Source: Mammaliicoccus sciuri
Lineage (GTDB): Bacteria > Bacillota > Bacilli > Staphylococcales > Staphylococcaceae
DNA: 64,000 bases
Direction: 5' to 3'
Assembly: GCF_025561425.1 (NCBI RefSeq)
Contig: NZ_CP094824.1
Coordinates: forward strand, 1,736,001 to 1,800,000
Shown here piece by piece: positions 1 through 8,205 of the stretch; the stretch's first letter is position 1; each line of letters begins with the position of its first letter. Under the pieces are notes generated by a model. The model saw only the letters and a list, made by a program, of their open reading frames with translations, did no database searches and was not told where the DNA came from. The translations under genes and the position numbers were made by a program.

Positions 1-34
1 AAAAAGACTAAGACATCTTATAGTGTCTTAGTCT
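1..34 (-). terminator. rho-independent terminator after rbfA
   Basis: Positions 5-15 and 24-34 form a perfect 11-bp inverted repeat with an 8-nt loop. The five A at 1-5 give a U tract on the minus strand. It lies about 10 nt after the rbfA stop. Confidence 0.85.
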
Positions 35-43
35 AAATTTGGA

Positions 44-388
44 TTAATCATTACGATTTAAATCTTGAATCATGCGTTCAATTTTATTACCGTAATCGAT
101 TGATTCATCATATTCAAAATGTAATTCTGGTAAAATACGTAATTTCATACGATTACCTAATTCTGATTTAATAAAGCCTTTTGCTTTTTCTAAACCTTTA
201 AATGTATCTTCTTTTTCTTTATCAGTACCTAATACAGTTAAATAAACTGTAGCATGTGATAAGTCTCCTGGAAGTGCTACATCTGTAATTGTTAAAAATC
301 CAACTCTCGGATCTTTAAGTTTATTGTTGATGATATCCATTAATTCTTTTTTCATTTGTTCGCCTACTCGTTCAGAACGAATACTCAT
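44..388 (-). CDS. rbfA: ribosome-binding factor A
   Basis: RbfA is a small KH-fold protein that binds the 30S subunit and helps mature the 5' end of 16S rRNA, especially in the cold. The 114-residue product starts [16 protein letters not shown] and carries the family signature KDPRVGF and, near the C-terminus, [12 protein letters not shown]; length matches staphylococcal RbfA. The frame is also open from a GTG three codons upstream (397), but that GTG lies inside the Shine-Dalgarno GAGGTG, so the ATG at 388 is the better start. A strong terminator follows directly, so rbfA ends its transcription unit. Identification is from recognised family sequence. Confidence 0.95.
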   Translation of the reverse strand: MSIRSERVGEQMKKELMDIINNKLKDPRVGFLTITDVALPGDLSHATVYLTVLGTDKEKEDTFKGLEKAKGFIKSELGNRMKLRILPELHFEYDESIDYGNKIERMIQDLNRND

Positions 389-580
389 ATCTTTCACCTC
401 TTAACATTCTCATCTCTCTATATACATTAGTACATTATAGCACATGCTTGAATGCTTAAAAAGATAATCATTCCATTAATTATTTGTTTAAATTGCATTA
501 GAAAAATAAATGAAAGATTATCGTAAAATAAGTTAAAAAGAATTCCACAACCATCCATCAATACTTCACTATATACCATC

Positions 581-1024
581 TCATGCATGCTTAAAGATGA
601 TAATAAATGAAACAATAAATAATATTTGCAACAGTGCTCTTAAATATATATTCATTGGTACTTTTCCACCTATAGTAATATTTTTAGCGTGTGCTTTTAT
701 ATAACTAGGGAACAATACAAAGCATAAAATAATACTAATCACACTGAATACAAAATTAACTTTAGGAATAAACACACTTATCGCAATGACAAATTCTAAC
801 CATCCCGTTACATACACAATCATTTTCGGATCTGGAATATTACTCGGAACCATTTTAATAAGTGAATTTCGAATAGAAGGCATAAATCTACCAATAAATG
901 TATACATAAACGCAAAAAATATTGAAAATTGGGCGACATTCATCCACATACTTTCAGTTTGAAATATACGATGTACAATAAATCCGATAAAGCAGCCGAC
1001 AAAATAAACAATCATTGTTTGCAT
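581..1024 (-). CDS. DoxX-like integral membrane protein
   Basis: A protein of about 147 residues with four hydrophobic segments, resembling the DoxX/DoxX-like family of small membrane proteins, which have been linked to redox or thiol stress in other bacteria. No catalytic motif is visible and the substrate is unknown. The ATG at 1024 has GGAG 8 nt upstream; a GTG three codons earlier (1033) overlaps that ribosome site and is less likely. It appears monocistronic between rbfA and the resistance-like operon. The upstream 300 bases hold an AT-rich palindrome that could be an operator. Family assignment is moderate, function unknown. Confidence 0.6.
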   Translation of the reverse strand: MQTMIVYFVGCFIGFIVHRIFQTESMWMNVAQFSIFFAFMYTFIGRFMPSIRNSLIKMVPSNIPDPKMIVYVTGWLEFVIAISVFIPKVNFVFSVISIILCFVLFPSYIKAHAKNITIGGKVPMNIYLRALLQILFIVSFIIIFKHA

Positions 1025-1233
1025 AAGAACCACTCCAATACGTCATATTTGTAGTTCATGATTAACTTTACTGCATCCAATCTATTTACTTACCTATTCC
1101 CTTATTACAGTGTAAATATACATCAAAAAATAATGATTCGTACTTTAATGAATGTCATCAACTGTCACATAACAAGTCATCATCCATAACACAAATTTCA
1201 CTTTTCTCAATAAACAGTTATGCTATATATATA

Positions 1234-1255
1234 TCAAGTATATTTATATACTTGA
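1234..1255. promoter_or_regulatory. perfect AT-rich palindrome, possible operator
   Basis: Arms TCAAGTATAT and ATATACTTGA are exact reverse complements around a 2-nt centre. It lies in the 317-base gene-free stretch between the DoxX-like gene and the downstream end of the adenylyltransferase operon. It has no T tract, so it fits a dimeric repressor site better than a terminator. Apart from this and the terminator at 1301-1343, I see nothing else in the gap. The regulatory role is inferred. Confidence 0.3.
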
Positions 1256-1300
1256 AGAGAATCCGTATTCTCGACTCAACAATAAAAGTGCTTATCTTCC

Positions 1301-1343
1301 AAAAATGGGAAGTATATCTCCAGCTAAGGTATACTTCCCATTT
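1301..1343 (-). terminator. terminator of the ANT(6)-like operon
   Basis: Arms at 1303-1316 and 1330-1343 are 14-bp exact reverse complements with a 13-nt loop. A run of five A (1301-1305) becomes U on the minus strand. The arm overlaps the stop codon of the adenylyltransferase gene. Confidence 0.8.
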
Positions 1344-2193
1344 ACATGTCAGTAAATCCAGTTATTTGATTATGATTATACTTAATAACCTTATTTGCTT
1401 CCGCAGTTTCTAGTTCCATATTTAAATCTTTGACTATTTCAACTGATAAAATATAAAATTGCTCTGTAATACTTAATAATGAATTTGTTATATCTACAAC
1501 TTCACCATGTGGATATGATGCCAACAATTTATTCCATTCAGACTTAGAAATGTATTTTTTTAATAATTTATGATTTTTTCCCGTTGAGATTTGCCAATTA
1601 AATTTGTTACCGACTTTCCAGTCATACATAGTCAAAAGTAAATCACGCATCATATTTAAATGATCGATAGCATAAAAAATTTCTTCTCTTTTAATGCCTT
1701 TAACAACATATGTTGATAACCACCAAAATTCATTACAAACAAAATCAAATCGCTTCTGGTTAGGTTTCTTAATATGATATTTTTTATCACTTAGTTCAAT
1801 TTGTTCACTAAAATAGTTATCCTTATCAAATAATACCTTCAGTAAATAATCTTCATGTCTATATGCTTCTATACATTCAATTGGTATAAATCTGAAATCT
1901 ACTCGCATGTGATTTTCAAACAACACCATATAAAATAATTGATCCTTTATACCACTATCAGAACGCTCTCTATTACACTGAGAAATAATAGGCTCTCCAA
2001 AATTTTTAATAAATGATAAATGTTGAATAAACGACTCATAATTCTTTACGATAAATGCAATATCAAAATCTTGATATTCATCCGGTTCAATAAATTTATT
2101 AACCCTAGATCCATTCATGCAAACTGCTCTAATATCATCTTCAATCGAAGCATTATTAAAAATTTCTTCCAATACCTCACGTTCTGTTTTCAT
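1342..2193 (-). CDS. aminoglycoside 6-adenylyltransferase family protein
   Basis: A 283-residue protein of the ANT(6)/AadK family, which transfers AMP from ATP to the 6-hydroxyl of streptomycin. The nucleotidyltransferase core is visible: GSR at 28-30, the metal pair D42-x-D44 and the third acidic residue D99 in RVDF. Family segments CNEFWW (153-158) and AIDH (175-178) also match characterised ANT(6) proteins. Length is near the usual 284-302. The start ATG has AGGTGA upstream. It is the last gene of a three-gene minus-strand operon (DHFR-like, GNAT, this gene). Family is clear; whether it confers streptomycin resistance cannot be told from sequence. Confidence 0.85.
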   Translation of the reverse strand: MKTEREVLEEIFNNASIEDDIRAVCMNGSRVNKFIEPDEYQDFDIAFIVKNYESFIQHLSFIKNFGEPIISQCNRERSDSGIKDQLFYMVLFENHMRVDFRFIPIECIEAYRHEDYLLKVLFDKDNYFSEQIELSDKKYHIKKPNQKRFDFVCNEFWWLSTYVVKGIKREEIFYAIDHLNMMRDLLLTMYDWKVGNKFNWQISTGKNHKLLKKYISKSEWNKLLASYPHGEVVDITNSLLSITEQFYILSVEIVKDLNMELETAEANKVIKYNHNQITGFTDM

Positions 2194-2204
2194 GATTTCA
2201 CCTA

Positions 2205-2621
2205 CTATTCAGTATACTCACTACCTAATTTTATAGATTTATATATTGCCATTCCAGTTTTTAATTTTTTAAATCCGAGCTTTCTATATAACTCTTCATT
2301 ACCGGTCGTAGATATTAAATGAATACATGATATTTCTTTTAAATCTTCTAATAAAATTTCAATCATTTTTCTTGAAATACCTTTTTGTTGATATGTTTTC
2401 TTTACAACTACATCATATATAGCAGCATTAAACACTCCATCTGTTAATGCCCTCGCTAATGCAATAACTTCATCGTAATTTTTAACTATTACAACATGTG
2501 AACTATTGAGAAATATTTTTTCTATTTTTTCGTTATCATGACCTAACCAACAAACTGATTCATATACTTCTTTTATACTATCAATATTTTCGCTTTTAAA
2601 TTCACGTTCAAAAGTGTACAT
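2205..2621 (-). CDS. GNAT family N-acetyltransferase
   Basis: A small acetyl-CoA-dependent acyltransferase of about 138 residues. The acetyl-CoA pyrophosphate-binding motif A is recognisable as VVVKKTYQQKGISRKMIE, followed by the late LYRKLGFKK segment typical of GNAT proteins. The frame is open from a GTG three codons earlier, but the ATG at 2621 sits correctly behind the AGGTGA ribosome site. It lies 12 nt after the DHFR-like gene and 11 nt before the ANT(6)-like gene, so the three are surely cotranscribed. The substrate is unknown; the setting suggests drug or metabolite modification. Confidence 0.8.
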   Translation of the reverse strand: MYTFEREFKSENIDSIKEVYESVCWLGHDNEKIEKIFLNSSHVVIVKNYDEVIALARALTDGVFNAAIYDVVVKKTYQQKGISRKMIEILLEDLKEISCIHLISTTGNEELYRKLGFKKLKTGMAIYKSIKLGSEYTE

Positions 2622-2633
2622 AAACATCACCTA

Positions 2634-3197
2634 CTACTCATTATGATAAATTAATTGTATAACACCTGATTTAAATTTTCTTGAATGTACTAGTTTAAGT
2701 TGTTGTCTATCTTCTATATCTATAAATAGTGGTTTTCCTTTTCCTAAAACTATAGGATGTATGGATAGTCTATATTCATCTACTAATCTATAATTTACAA
2801 ATGTCGTGATTAAGCTAGATCCACCATATAACCATATATCTTTACCTGGCTTACTTTTTATTTCATTTACATGTTCTACGATATTATCTTTAATAACATT
2901 GACATGTTTATCTTCAAACTTAAATTTCTTTGAAAAGACATATTTTTCTTTGGCATGTATGTTTTTCCACATTAATTTGTCTTCTTCTGAATCTTCTAAA
3001 CTCGGTTGAAAATCTCCCCATGCTTCGTAACTTTTTCTTCCATAAAAAATTGTATCGACTTGATTTAAGAAATCATCAAAATTCATTTCAGGCTCCATAA
3101 TACACCAGTCAATCTCGCCATTTTCACCTTCTATAAGACCATCTAATGTAACAGCTAAATCTAAAATGACTTTCCTACTATTATCATCACTACTCAT
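2634..3197 (-). CDS. dihydrofolate reductase-like (RibD C-terminal fold) protein
   Basis: A 187-residue protein of the DHFR-like/RibD_C family (YwjB/YyaP type), predicted NAD(P)H-dependent reductases that are not true DHFRs. Visible features are the N-terminal VILDLAVTLDGLIEG strand-loop, FYGRKSYEAW, and the nucleotide-binding LYGGSSL turn. The ATG at 3197 is preferred. An upstream in-frame TTG at 3212 gives five more residues and would have AGAGATGA as its ribosome site, so the start is not settled. It is the first gene of the operon with the GNAT and ANT(6) genes, and an operator-like palindrome lies just upstream. Confidence 0.75.
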   Translation of the reverse strand: MSSDDNSRKVILDLAVTLDGLIEGENGEIDWCIMEPEMNFDDFLNQVDTIFYGRKSYEAWGDFQPSLEDSEEDKLMWKNIHAKEKYVFSKKFKFEDKHVNVIKDNIVEHVNEIKSKPGKDIWLYGGSSLITTFVNYRLVDEYRLSIHPIVLGKGKPLFIDIEDRQQLKLVHSRKFKSGVIQLIYHNE

Positions 3198-3220
3198 ATA
3201 TTGAACCCCCAATCATCTCT

Positions 3221-3251
3221 TTCTATTATCATACATGAAATGATAATAGAA
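3221..3251. promoter_or_regulatory. 12-bp inverted repeat upstream of the resistance-like operon
   Basis: Arms TTCTATTATCAT (3221-3232) and ATGATAATAGAA (3240-3251) are perfect reverse complements with a 7-nt spacer. The site is 24 nt upstream of the first ATG of the operon. With no T tract, it looks like a repressor-binding dyad. No regulator gene is adjacent. Confidence 0.45.
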
Positions 3252-3331
3252 GATAAATCTTAATCTTTCTTGTAAATTTAATACTAAGTGTCTAATTGAT
3301 TAAAAGTATTACTTTAACTAATATTAAATGA

Positions 3332-3417
3332 AAAAACTAACAAAAAAGGTACTGCACCCCTAAAATTAGAGTAAAAAAACTAACTTTAGGGGTGCAGTAC
3401 CATTATTGTTAGTTTTT
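3332..3417. repeat. palindromic relic of the IS-A left end, also terminator-like
   Basis: Positions 3348-3401 are a 54-bp palindrome whose left half copies the left terminus of IS-A (compare 16544-16585), starting GGTACTGCACCCCTAAA, and whose right half is the same terminus inverted, with one arm mismatch. An outer pair, AAAAACTAACAA (3332-3343) and TTGTTAGTTTTT (3406-3417), extends the structure. On the minus strand the hairpin is followed by six U, so it could terminate the upstream permease remnant. No transposase remains. The 243-base gap holding it contains only this and the operator-like dyad. Confidence 0.7.
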
Positions 3418-3455
3418 AAATATTGAGTATGAACGTTAATGATATATGTATATAT

Positions 3456-3914
3456 TTACTTTTGAATAATTTCTTTGCTAAATCTACCTTTCAAAACAAT
3501 AATTAATAAATTAATTATTGTATAAACTAAAATTATGATGAGATATTTTGAATAATTGAATATATGTTCTATATCAGTAACTGCAGTTAAAACATTTATA
3601 GAAACTCTAAATGGAGATATAGTAGATACTTTGTTTAAAATAATATTTGACTCATCAAAAGGAATAACTAAACCTGAAAAAAATAAACATATAAAAAACA
3701 CTAATATTCCAATAGCTTGAGCTGTACGTGGTGATATATTTAACGTTGCAGTGATATATCCAATAGCAAAAAAATTGAATAAAATAATTACAAATGCAAG
3801 TATATGTAATATATTGAATTTTAACGTTAAAGGATACAAGAAATAATTTAGTGCAATAATAAGTATCGTAATTATAATAGTCAGTAAAACTGAAGAAAAT
3901 ATATTTGGTGGATT
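3456..3914 (-). pseudogene. truncated ABC-2 type transporter permease
   Basis: The frame encodes the C-terminal half of an ABC-2 permease: hydrophobic helices with the typical segment GILVFFICLFFSGLVIPFD and the following periplasmic stretch KVSTISPFRVSIN. The readable frame extends upstream of the first possible start (a TTG at 3839) to a stop at 3915-3917, adding residues NIFSSVLLTIIIT, which are still membrane-like. The N-terminal half and the ATPase partner are missing. An IS30 element begins 10 bp beyond, but its flanking 3-bp duplication is intact, so the deletion probably preceded or accompanied the insertion rather than being split by it. Confidence 0.65.
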
Positions 3915-3926
3915 TTATAATCAACT

Positions 3927-5217
3927 TAGCCACCTTTAGACAAAAAAACGCCACGTGAATTTCATGTTATTATTGAGGCTACCAGACCAAATCAATAAAG
4001 GAATGAATTCACATGACGCATACTTATTCTAACATGACAAACCATAAAGGAACACACTTAAGTTATGAAGAACGTGTTCAAATAGAAACACTTAAAAATT
4101 TAGGTTTTTCAAATCGTGCAATCGCGCGTGAATTAGGACGTGCACCTCAAACAATCAATAACGAAATTCATCGAGGAACAACACGTCAAATTAAACGACA
4201 AAAACAGCAACATAAAGTCTATGAATATGAGACGCAAATTTATTTTTCTTCACTAGGTCAACAACGTTATCGACAAAACAGACAACAATGTGGTGCTCAG
4301 CCCTTATGGAAGAAGAACCCATTATTTATTCCATGGGCAGATCACCTCATGAAAAAGAAACGCTGGTCACCTGAAGCAGTCGTGGCATATGCTCACAAGG
4401 AACAATGTTTTGAAAGAGAAAAAATCCCTTCAACAACGACAGTATATGCTTGGATAGATCAACAAATCATGGAAACTAAGAATATTGATCTACTAGAAAA
4501 ATTAAAAAGACGTCATTCTACTCAGAATAGCTACCATAATCATCCACACAGTCGAGTGCTCGGTCCAAGTATTGAGACACGTTCTAGTGAAATTGAATCA
4601 CGTCAGTCTTTTGGTCACTGGGAAATAGATACCGTAATAGGAACTAAAGACAAGTCAAAGCCAGTTATCTTAACACTTGTTGAGAGACAAACGCGTTTTG
4701 AAATACTAGAAATAATAGAGAGTAAAAGTGCTGATGCAGTGTCTCACGCATTGAAAAACTTATTTGACTCCTTAGGCGAAAAAGCACCAAAAATCTTCAA
4801 ATCTATCACATCTGACAATGGTTCAGAATTTGCATCGCTGTATGAAGAATTTGGCCATATGATAGAAATATACTTCACACATCCATTCTCATCATATGAA
4901 CGTGGGACAAGTGAAAACCAACATAAAATGATTCGTCGTTTTATTCCAAAAGCACATGATTTATCCAATGTTCAAAAACGCTTCATAAAAGCCATACAAC
5001 AATATATGAATGACTATCCTAGAAAGACTTTAAATTACAACACAGCTCATCATAATATGGCAGAAAGTTTAAAGCACCTCAATCTGTATGAATCTTTCCA
5101 AAGCTAAAGTCTTAGCTTTGGTTACCTGTTGAGTATTAATTGATTAAAACCAATCAATCCTCAACAGGTTCGAATACGGTTAACCCTTGTGTACACCTCA
5201 GTCATTATAGGTGGCTA
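3927..5217 (+). mobile_element. IS30-family insertion sequence, complete
   Basis: The element runs from TAGCCACCT to AGGTGGCTA, matching inverted termini, and is flanked by a 3-bp direct repeat ACT (3924-3926 and 5218-5220), as expected for IS30. It carries one intact transposase. The right end abuts the stop codon of the NERD gene. A stem follows the transposase stop, where a CCTGTTGAG..CAATTAATTGATT segment pairs with its complement before CTCAACAGG (about 5126-5170). Confidence 0.85.
4013..5107 (+). CDS. IS30 family transposase
   Basis: A 364-residue DDE transposase. The N-terminal helix-turn-helix (about 15-50, LSYEERVQIETLKNLGFS followed by NRAIARELGR) recognises the element ends. The catalytic triad is D206 (HWEIDTVIG), D268 (SDNGSEF) and E301 (RGTSENQHK), with the family 32-residue D-E spacing and the IRRFIPK motif after the glutamate. 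There is no frameshift or stop, so the enzyme may be active. It is the only gene of the element. Confidence 0.95.
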   Translation: MTHTYSNMTNHKGTHLSYEERVQIETLKNLGFSNRAIARELGRAPQTINNEIHRGTTRQIKRQKQQHKVYEYETQIYFSSLGQQRYRQNRQQCGAQPLWKKNPLFIPWADHLMKKKRWSPEAVVAYAHKEQCFEREKIPSTTTVYAWIDQQIMETKNIDLLEKLKRRHSTQNSYHNHPHSRVLGPSIETRSSEIESRQSFGHWEIDTVIGTKDKSKPVILTLVERQTRFEILEIIESKSADAVSHALKNLFDSLGEKAPKIFKSITSDNGSEFASLYEEFGHMIEIYFTHPFSSYERGTSENQHKMIRRFIPKAHDLSNVQKRFIKAIQQYMNDYPRKTLNYNTAHHNMAESLKHLNLYESFQS

Positions 5218-5219
5218 AC

Positions 5220-6095
5220 TTAAACTTGAAATCCTCGATTTGTATTTTTGAAGTATTTATTACATACTCTTCTAACTGTATGTTTTGGTATAGGATCGCA
5301 CCATGCTTGAGCTTCATTAAAATCAAATGGTTTTCTCTTTATGATAAAAAGTTCTTTTAGATTGAAATATATTAACTCTTCAAACCCTAGCTGTTTTTTA
5401 CAGTAACAGCATGTATAGTTATGTTGTTTTTTCTTATAAGTAATAGTAAATAATTTTCTACAATTTGGGCATCTTAAACCAGATGCAACTTTATCTTCTA
5501 GAAAATTGATATCCTTTTGATAAAAGGTTGAATGAATAGATTCATATTGCTTAAAAATATTTAAGATTTCTTGATTAGCTTCTTGATGATTTGTATCAAT
5601 GAGATGTGGAACTATAGAAAGTTCTTGAGGGAGTAGTATTGCTTGATTTTGCGGTCTTTTGCCATGAAGATTGAAATGACTGTTTGTAAAAATAATAAAA
5701 GTTTCAATTTCTCTTGGAATGTTGTGAGTATTAACGATTGATTGTATATTATTTTCTATTTTATTTGTTTGTATATGTGGTGAGGGGTATCTTATGCTAT
5801 TCGTACATTTAATATAATCTTCTTCAAAATACCAATCGCCAGTATAGTGTTTAACTTCGAAAATATAGATTTTTGTTGATGAAACTACTAAAAAATCAAT
5901 TTGTATATGATTTGAGGTTCCTATTTCTAAATTATATAAATAATGAACATCAACGATAGTGTCTAATATTGCTTTAAAATACATTTCTCCTTCCATACCA
6001 GATTGGTTAATATACAATTCTTTTCTTTGTTCAATATTCAGATTCGTTCTGCCTTCGATTGCTTTTAGATAAGAAATATATTCGTTTTTATTCAT
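5220..6095 (-). CDS. NERD domain protein with C-terminal zinc ribbon
   Basis: A 291-residue protein with a nuclease-related domain (NERD, about 30-150) and a zinc ribbon. Nuclease-fold acidic and basic residues are visible: E37, D67 in QIDF, and E80-x-K82 in FEVKHY, matching a PD-(D/E)xK arrangement. The ribbon cysteines are C209-x2-C212 and C229-x2-C232. The start ATG has CAGGTGA upstream. The stop codon TAA uses base 5220, part of the IS30 target duplication, so the native C-terminus may have been changed by a few residues. NERD proteins are thought to act in DNA processing; the role here is unknown. Confidence 0.8.
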   Translation of the reverse strand: MNKNEYISYLKAIEGRTNLNIEQRKELYINQSGMEGEMYFKAILDTIVDVHYLYNLEIGTSNHIQIDFLVVSSTKIYIFEVKHYTGDWYFEEDYIKCTNSIRYPSPHIQTNKIENNIQSIVNTHNIPREIETFIIFTNSHFNLHGKRPQNQAILLPQELSIVPHLIDTNHQEANQEILNIFKQYESIHSTFYQKDINFLEDKVASGLRCPNCRKLFTITYKKKQHNYTCCYCKKQLGFEELIYFNLKELFIIKRKPFDFNEAQAWCDPIPKHTVRRVCNKYFKNTNRGFQV

Positions 6096-6171
6096 GTAAT
6101 CACCTGCTGTTAATAATAATATGTAATCAAATTATAGGTATTCCACTCATTTTCAGCAAGTTGCATAAATT

Positions 6172-6205
6172 AAAAAAACGCCCAACTCATCAATATGAGT
6201 TAGGC
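6172..6205 (-). terminator. terminator of ald
   Basis: GCCCAACTCAT (6180-6190) pairs with ATGAGTTAGGC (6195-6205), with one mismatch, followed on the minus strand by seven U (6172-6178). It lies 14 nt after the ald stop. Confidence 0.85.
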
Positions 6206-6219
6206 AATTTTTAAAAATT

Positions 6220-7332
6220 TTATCTCAAAACTTCTTGATAAGGTGTGTATTCTTTATCAAAAGCTTTTGCAACTTCTTTATAAGTTAATTTACCGTGTAT
6301 TGTGTTTAAGCCTTTAGCAAGTGCTTCGTTATCTTGACATGCTTTAACGTAGCCTTTGTTTGCTAATTGAATTGCATAAGGAGTTGTTGCATTATTTAAT
6401 GCAATTGTAGATGTTCTTGGAACTGCTCCTGGCATATTAGCAACTGCATAGTGTACGACACCATGTTTAACATATGTTGGATCATCGTGTGTCGTAATTC
6501 TATCTGATGTTTCGAATGAACCACCTTGGTCAATCGCGATGTCTACTAATACTGAACCTGGTTTCATTTTCTTAACCATTTCTTCAGTTACAAGTTTCGG
6601 TGCTTTAGCGCCTGGGATAAGTACTGATCCAATTACTAAATCACTTTCAACTACTGCTTCTTCAATATTTAATGGTGAAGACATCATCGTTTGCACGCTT
6701 GCACCAAATAAATCATCTAATTGTTGTAAACGTGTAGGATTTAAGTCAATAATCGTAACGTCTGCTCCAAGACCAACTGCCATTTTAGCAGCATTTGTTC
6801 CTGCTTGACCTCCACCGATTATTGTTACTTTCCCTCTTTTAACACCTGGTACACCAGATAATAATATTCCAATGCCTCCGTGTGTTTTTTGTAGGAATTG
6901 CGCACCAATTTGAGTTGACATTCTTCCTGCTACTTCACTCATTGGCGCTAGTAATGGTAATGATCGATCGCTTAACTGAACAGTTTCATAAGCAATTGCA
7001 GTTACTTCATTTTCTAGTAATGCATTTGTTAAAGATTCTTCAGCAGCTAAATGTAAGTATGTAAATAGAATTAAGTCTTTCTTGAAGAATTGATATTCTT
7101 CTTGTAATGGTTCTTTAACTTTCATAACCATTTCTACATTCCATGCTTCTTCTTGACTTACAATTTCTGCTCCAGCTTGTTGATAATCTTCGTTAGTAAA
7201 TTGTGAACCTAATCCTGCCTCAGTTTCTACTTTAACAACATGATTTTGTGCAACTAAACTTGCCACGCCACTAGGTGTTAATGCCACCCTATTTTCGTTA
7301 TTTTTAATCTCTCTTGGTACTCCAATAATCAT
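6220..7332 (-). CDS. ald: alanine dehydrogenase
   Basis: NAD-dependent alanine dehydrogenase interconverts L-alanine and pyruvate plus ammonia, letting the cell use alanine as a carbon and nitrogen source. The 370-residue protein has the pyruvate-binding R15 (ENRVALTP), catalytic K73 (MKVKEP) and H94 (TYLHLA), and the NAD-binding glycine loop GGGQAGT at 173-179. The length is that of bacterial Ald. The ribosome site AAGGAGG lies 7 nt before the ATG. The gene is monocistronic with its own terminator. A consensus cre (7371-7386) upstream predicts CcpA control, sensible for a catabolic enzyme. Confidence 0.95.
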   Translation of the reverse strand: MIIGVPREIKNNENRVALTPSGVASLVAQNHVVKVETEAGLGSQFTNEDYQQAGAEIVSQEEAWNVEMVMKVKEPLQEEYQFFKKDLILFTYLHLAAEESLTNALLENEVTAIAYETVQLSDRSLPLLAPMSEVAGRMSTQIGAQFLQKTHGGIGILLSGVPGVKRGKVTIIGGGQAGTNAAKMAVGLGADVTIIDLNPTRLQQLDDLFGASVQTMMSSPLNIEEAVVESDLVIGSVLIPGAKAPKLVTEEMVKKMKPGSVLVDIAIDQGGSFETSDRITTHDDPTYVKHGVVHYAVANMPGAVPRTSTIALNNATTPYAIQLANKGYVKACQDNEALAKGLNTIHGKLTYKEVAKAFDKEYTPYQEVLR

Positions 7333-7370
7333 TTTTCATTCCTCCTTGTTTTTATCATAACGCCACTAAT

Positions 7371-7386
7371 TTGAAAGCGCAATCAT
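7371..7386. promoter_or_regulatory. cre site upstream of ald
   Basis: TTGAAAGCGCAATCAT fits the CcpA operator consensus WTGNAARCGNWWWCAW at every position. It lies 39-54 nt upstream of the ald start. The cognate regulator gene ccpA is in this window. Binding is inferred from sequence. Confidence 0.7.
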
Positions 7387-7506
7387 TATTATTCAATTTT
7401 TATATTATCCTTATTTTCTAAATTTTTAAAATTTTCTTACTACGCCCAATTTTAACATACATTATATAAAAATCGTGTAAATTCCCTATTATTTAAAAGT
7501 TTATAA

Positions 7507-7535
7507 TGTTATTTTTCAGAAAATTATGATATAAT
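7507..7535 (+). promoter_or_regulatory. extended -10 promoter of usp
   Basis: TATAAT at 7530-7535 is preceded by TGA, giving an extended -10, which explains the poor -35 (TGTTAT, 17 nt upstream). The start codon is 28 nt downstream with AGGAGG as ribosome site. Confidence 0.55.
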
Positions 7536-7563
7536 TAAACAAAAGAACTAGGAGGCGGTTTCT

Positions 7564-8070
7564 ATGTTAAGTTACAAAAATATTTTAATTGCAGTAGATG
7601 GATCAACTGAATCAGAATGGGCTTATAATAAAGCAGTAGCCGTTGCTAAACGTAATGACGCTAAATTAACAATTGTTAACGTTGTAGATTCTAGATCATA
7701 TGCAAGTATTGAAGCCTATGATACTCAAATAGTAAATAAAGCAACAAGTTTTGCTGAAAGTTTATTATCTGGATATAAAGAATTCGCTGAGAATAATGGT
7801 GTTCATAATGTAGCGACTAAACTTGAATTCGGATCTCCAAAAACAGTTATTCCTAAAAAATTAGCAGTAGAATTTGACGTAGATTTAATCATGTGTGGTA
7901 CTTCTGGATTAAATGCAGTAGAACGATTTATCGTTGGTTCAGTATCAGAATCAATTGTAAGAAACTCACCATGTGACGTTCTAGTAGTAAGAACAGAAAC
8001 AATGCCTGAAGATTTCGAACCAGTTGTAGCAACAAAAGAATTATTCGAAGAACACCATGAAGGTAAATAA
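7564..8070 (+). CDS. universal stress protein, UspA family
   Basis: A 168-residue single-domain universal stress protein, a cytoplasmic nucleotide-binding protein induced in starvation or anaerobic stress in related bacteria. The ATP-binding signature G-2x-G-9x-G-S is present (G112, G115, G125-S126), placing it with the ATP-binding Usp class. The C-terminal tail of about 25 residues is longer than in minimal Usp proteins. The promoter has an extended -10 and the gene ends in a clear terminator, so it is monocistronic, divergent from ald. This neighbourhood of ald, usp and ackA is conserved in staphylococci. Confidence 0.92.
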   Translation: MLSYKNILIAVDGSTESEWAYNKAVAVAKRNDAKLTIVNVVDSRSYASIEAYDTQIVNKATSFAESLLSGYKEFAENNGVHNVATKLEFGSPKTVIPKKLAVEFDVDLIMCGTSGLNAVERFIVGSVSESIVRNSPCDVLVVRTETMPEDFEPVVATKELFEEHHEGK

Positions 8071-8077
8071 ATATAAG

Positions 8078-8112
8078 AAAAGCGTTCAGTCTTAGTGGCT
8101 GAACGCTTTTTT
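8078..8112 (+). terminator. terminator of usp
   Basis: AAAGCGTTCAG pairs with CTGAACGCTTT around a 9-nt loop, followed by T (8107-8112). It starts 8 nt after the usp stop. Confidence 0.9.
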
Positions 8113-8144
8113 CATTTTTAAATGTTTTTTATAAATTTTTTAAA

Positions 8145-8176
8145 CATGTGAGTTTATTCCTTCTTTAACTCACATG
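8145..8176. repeat. hairpin repeat, left of IS-B1
   Basis: CATGTGAGTT and AACTCACATG (10 bp, perfect) surround a 12-nt loop. A near-copy lies at 9685-9712 on the other side of IS-B1. Removing the IS and one ATG duplication puts the two hairpins in tandem with a 41-bp period. Confidence 0.7.
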
Positions 8177-8205
8177 TGTACTGAACCCAAAAATCTAAAC
8201 CTTAA

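Noticed and set aside
427-615. 62-codon minus-strand frame between rbfA and the DoxX gene
   Set aside because: No ribosome site, overlaps the DoxX-like gene end and has no family resemblance.
3655-3954. 99-codon frame overlapping the permease remnant
   Set aside because: It is a shadow: low complexity, rich in Y/F/C from antisense-like composition, and the permease reading is in another frame.
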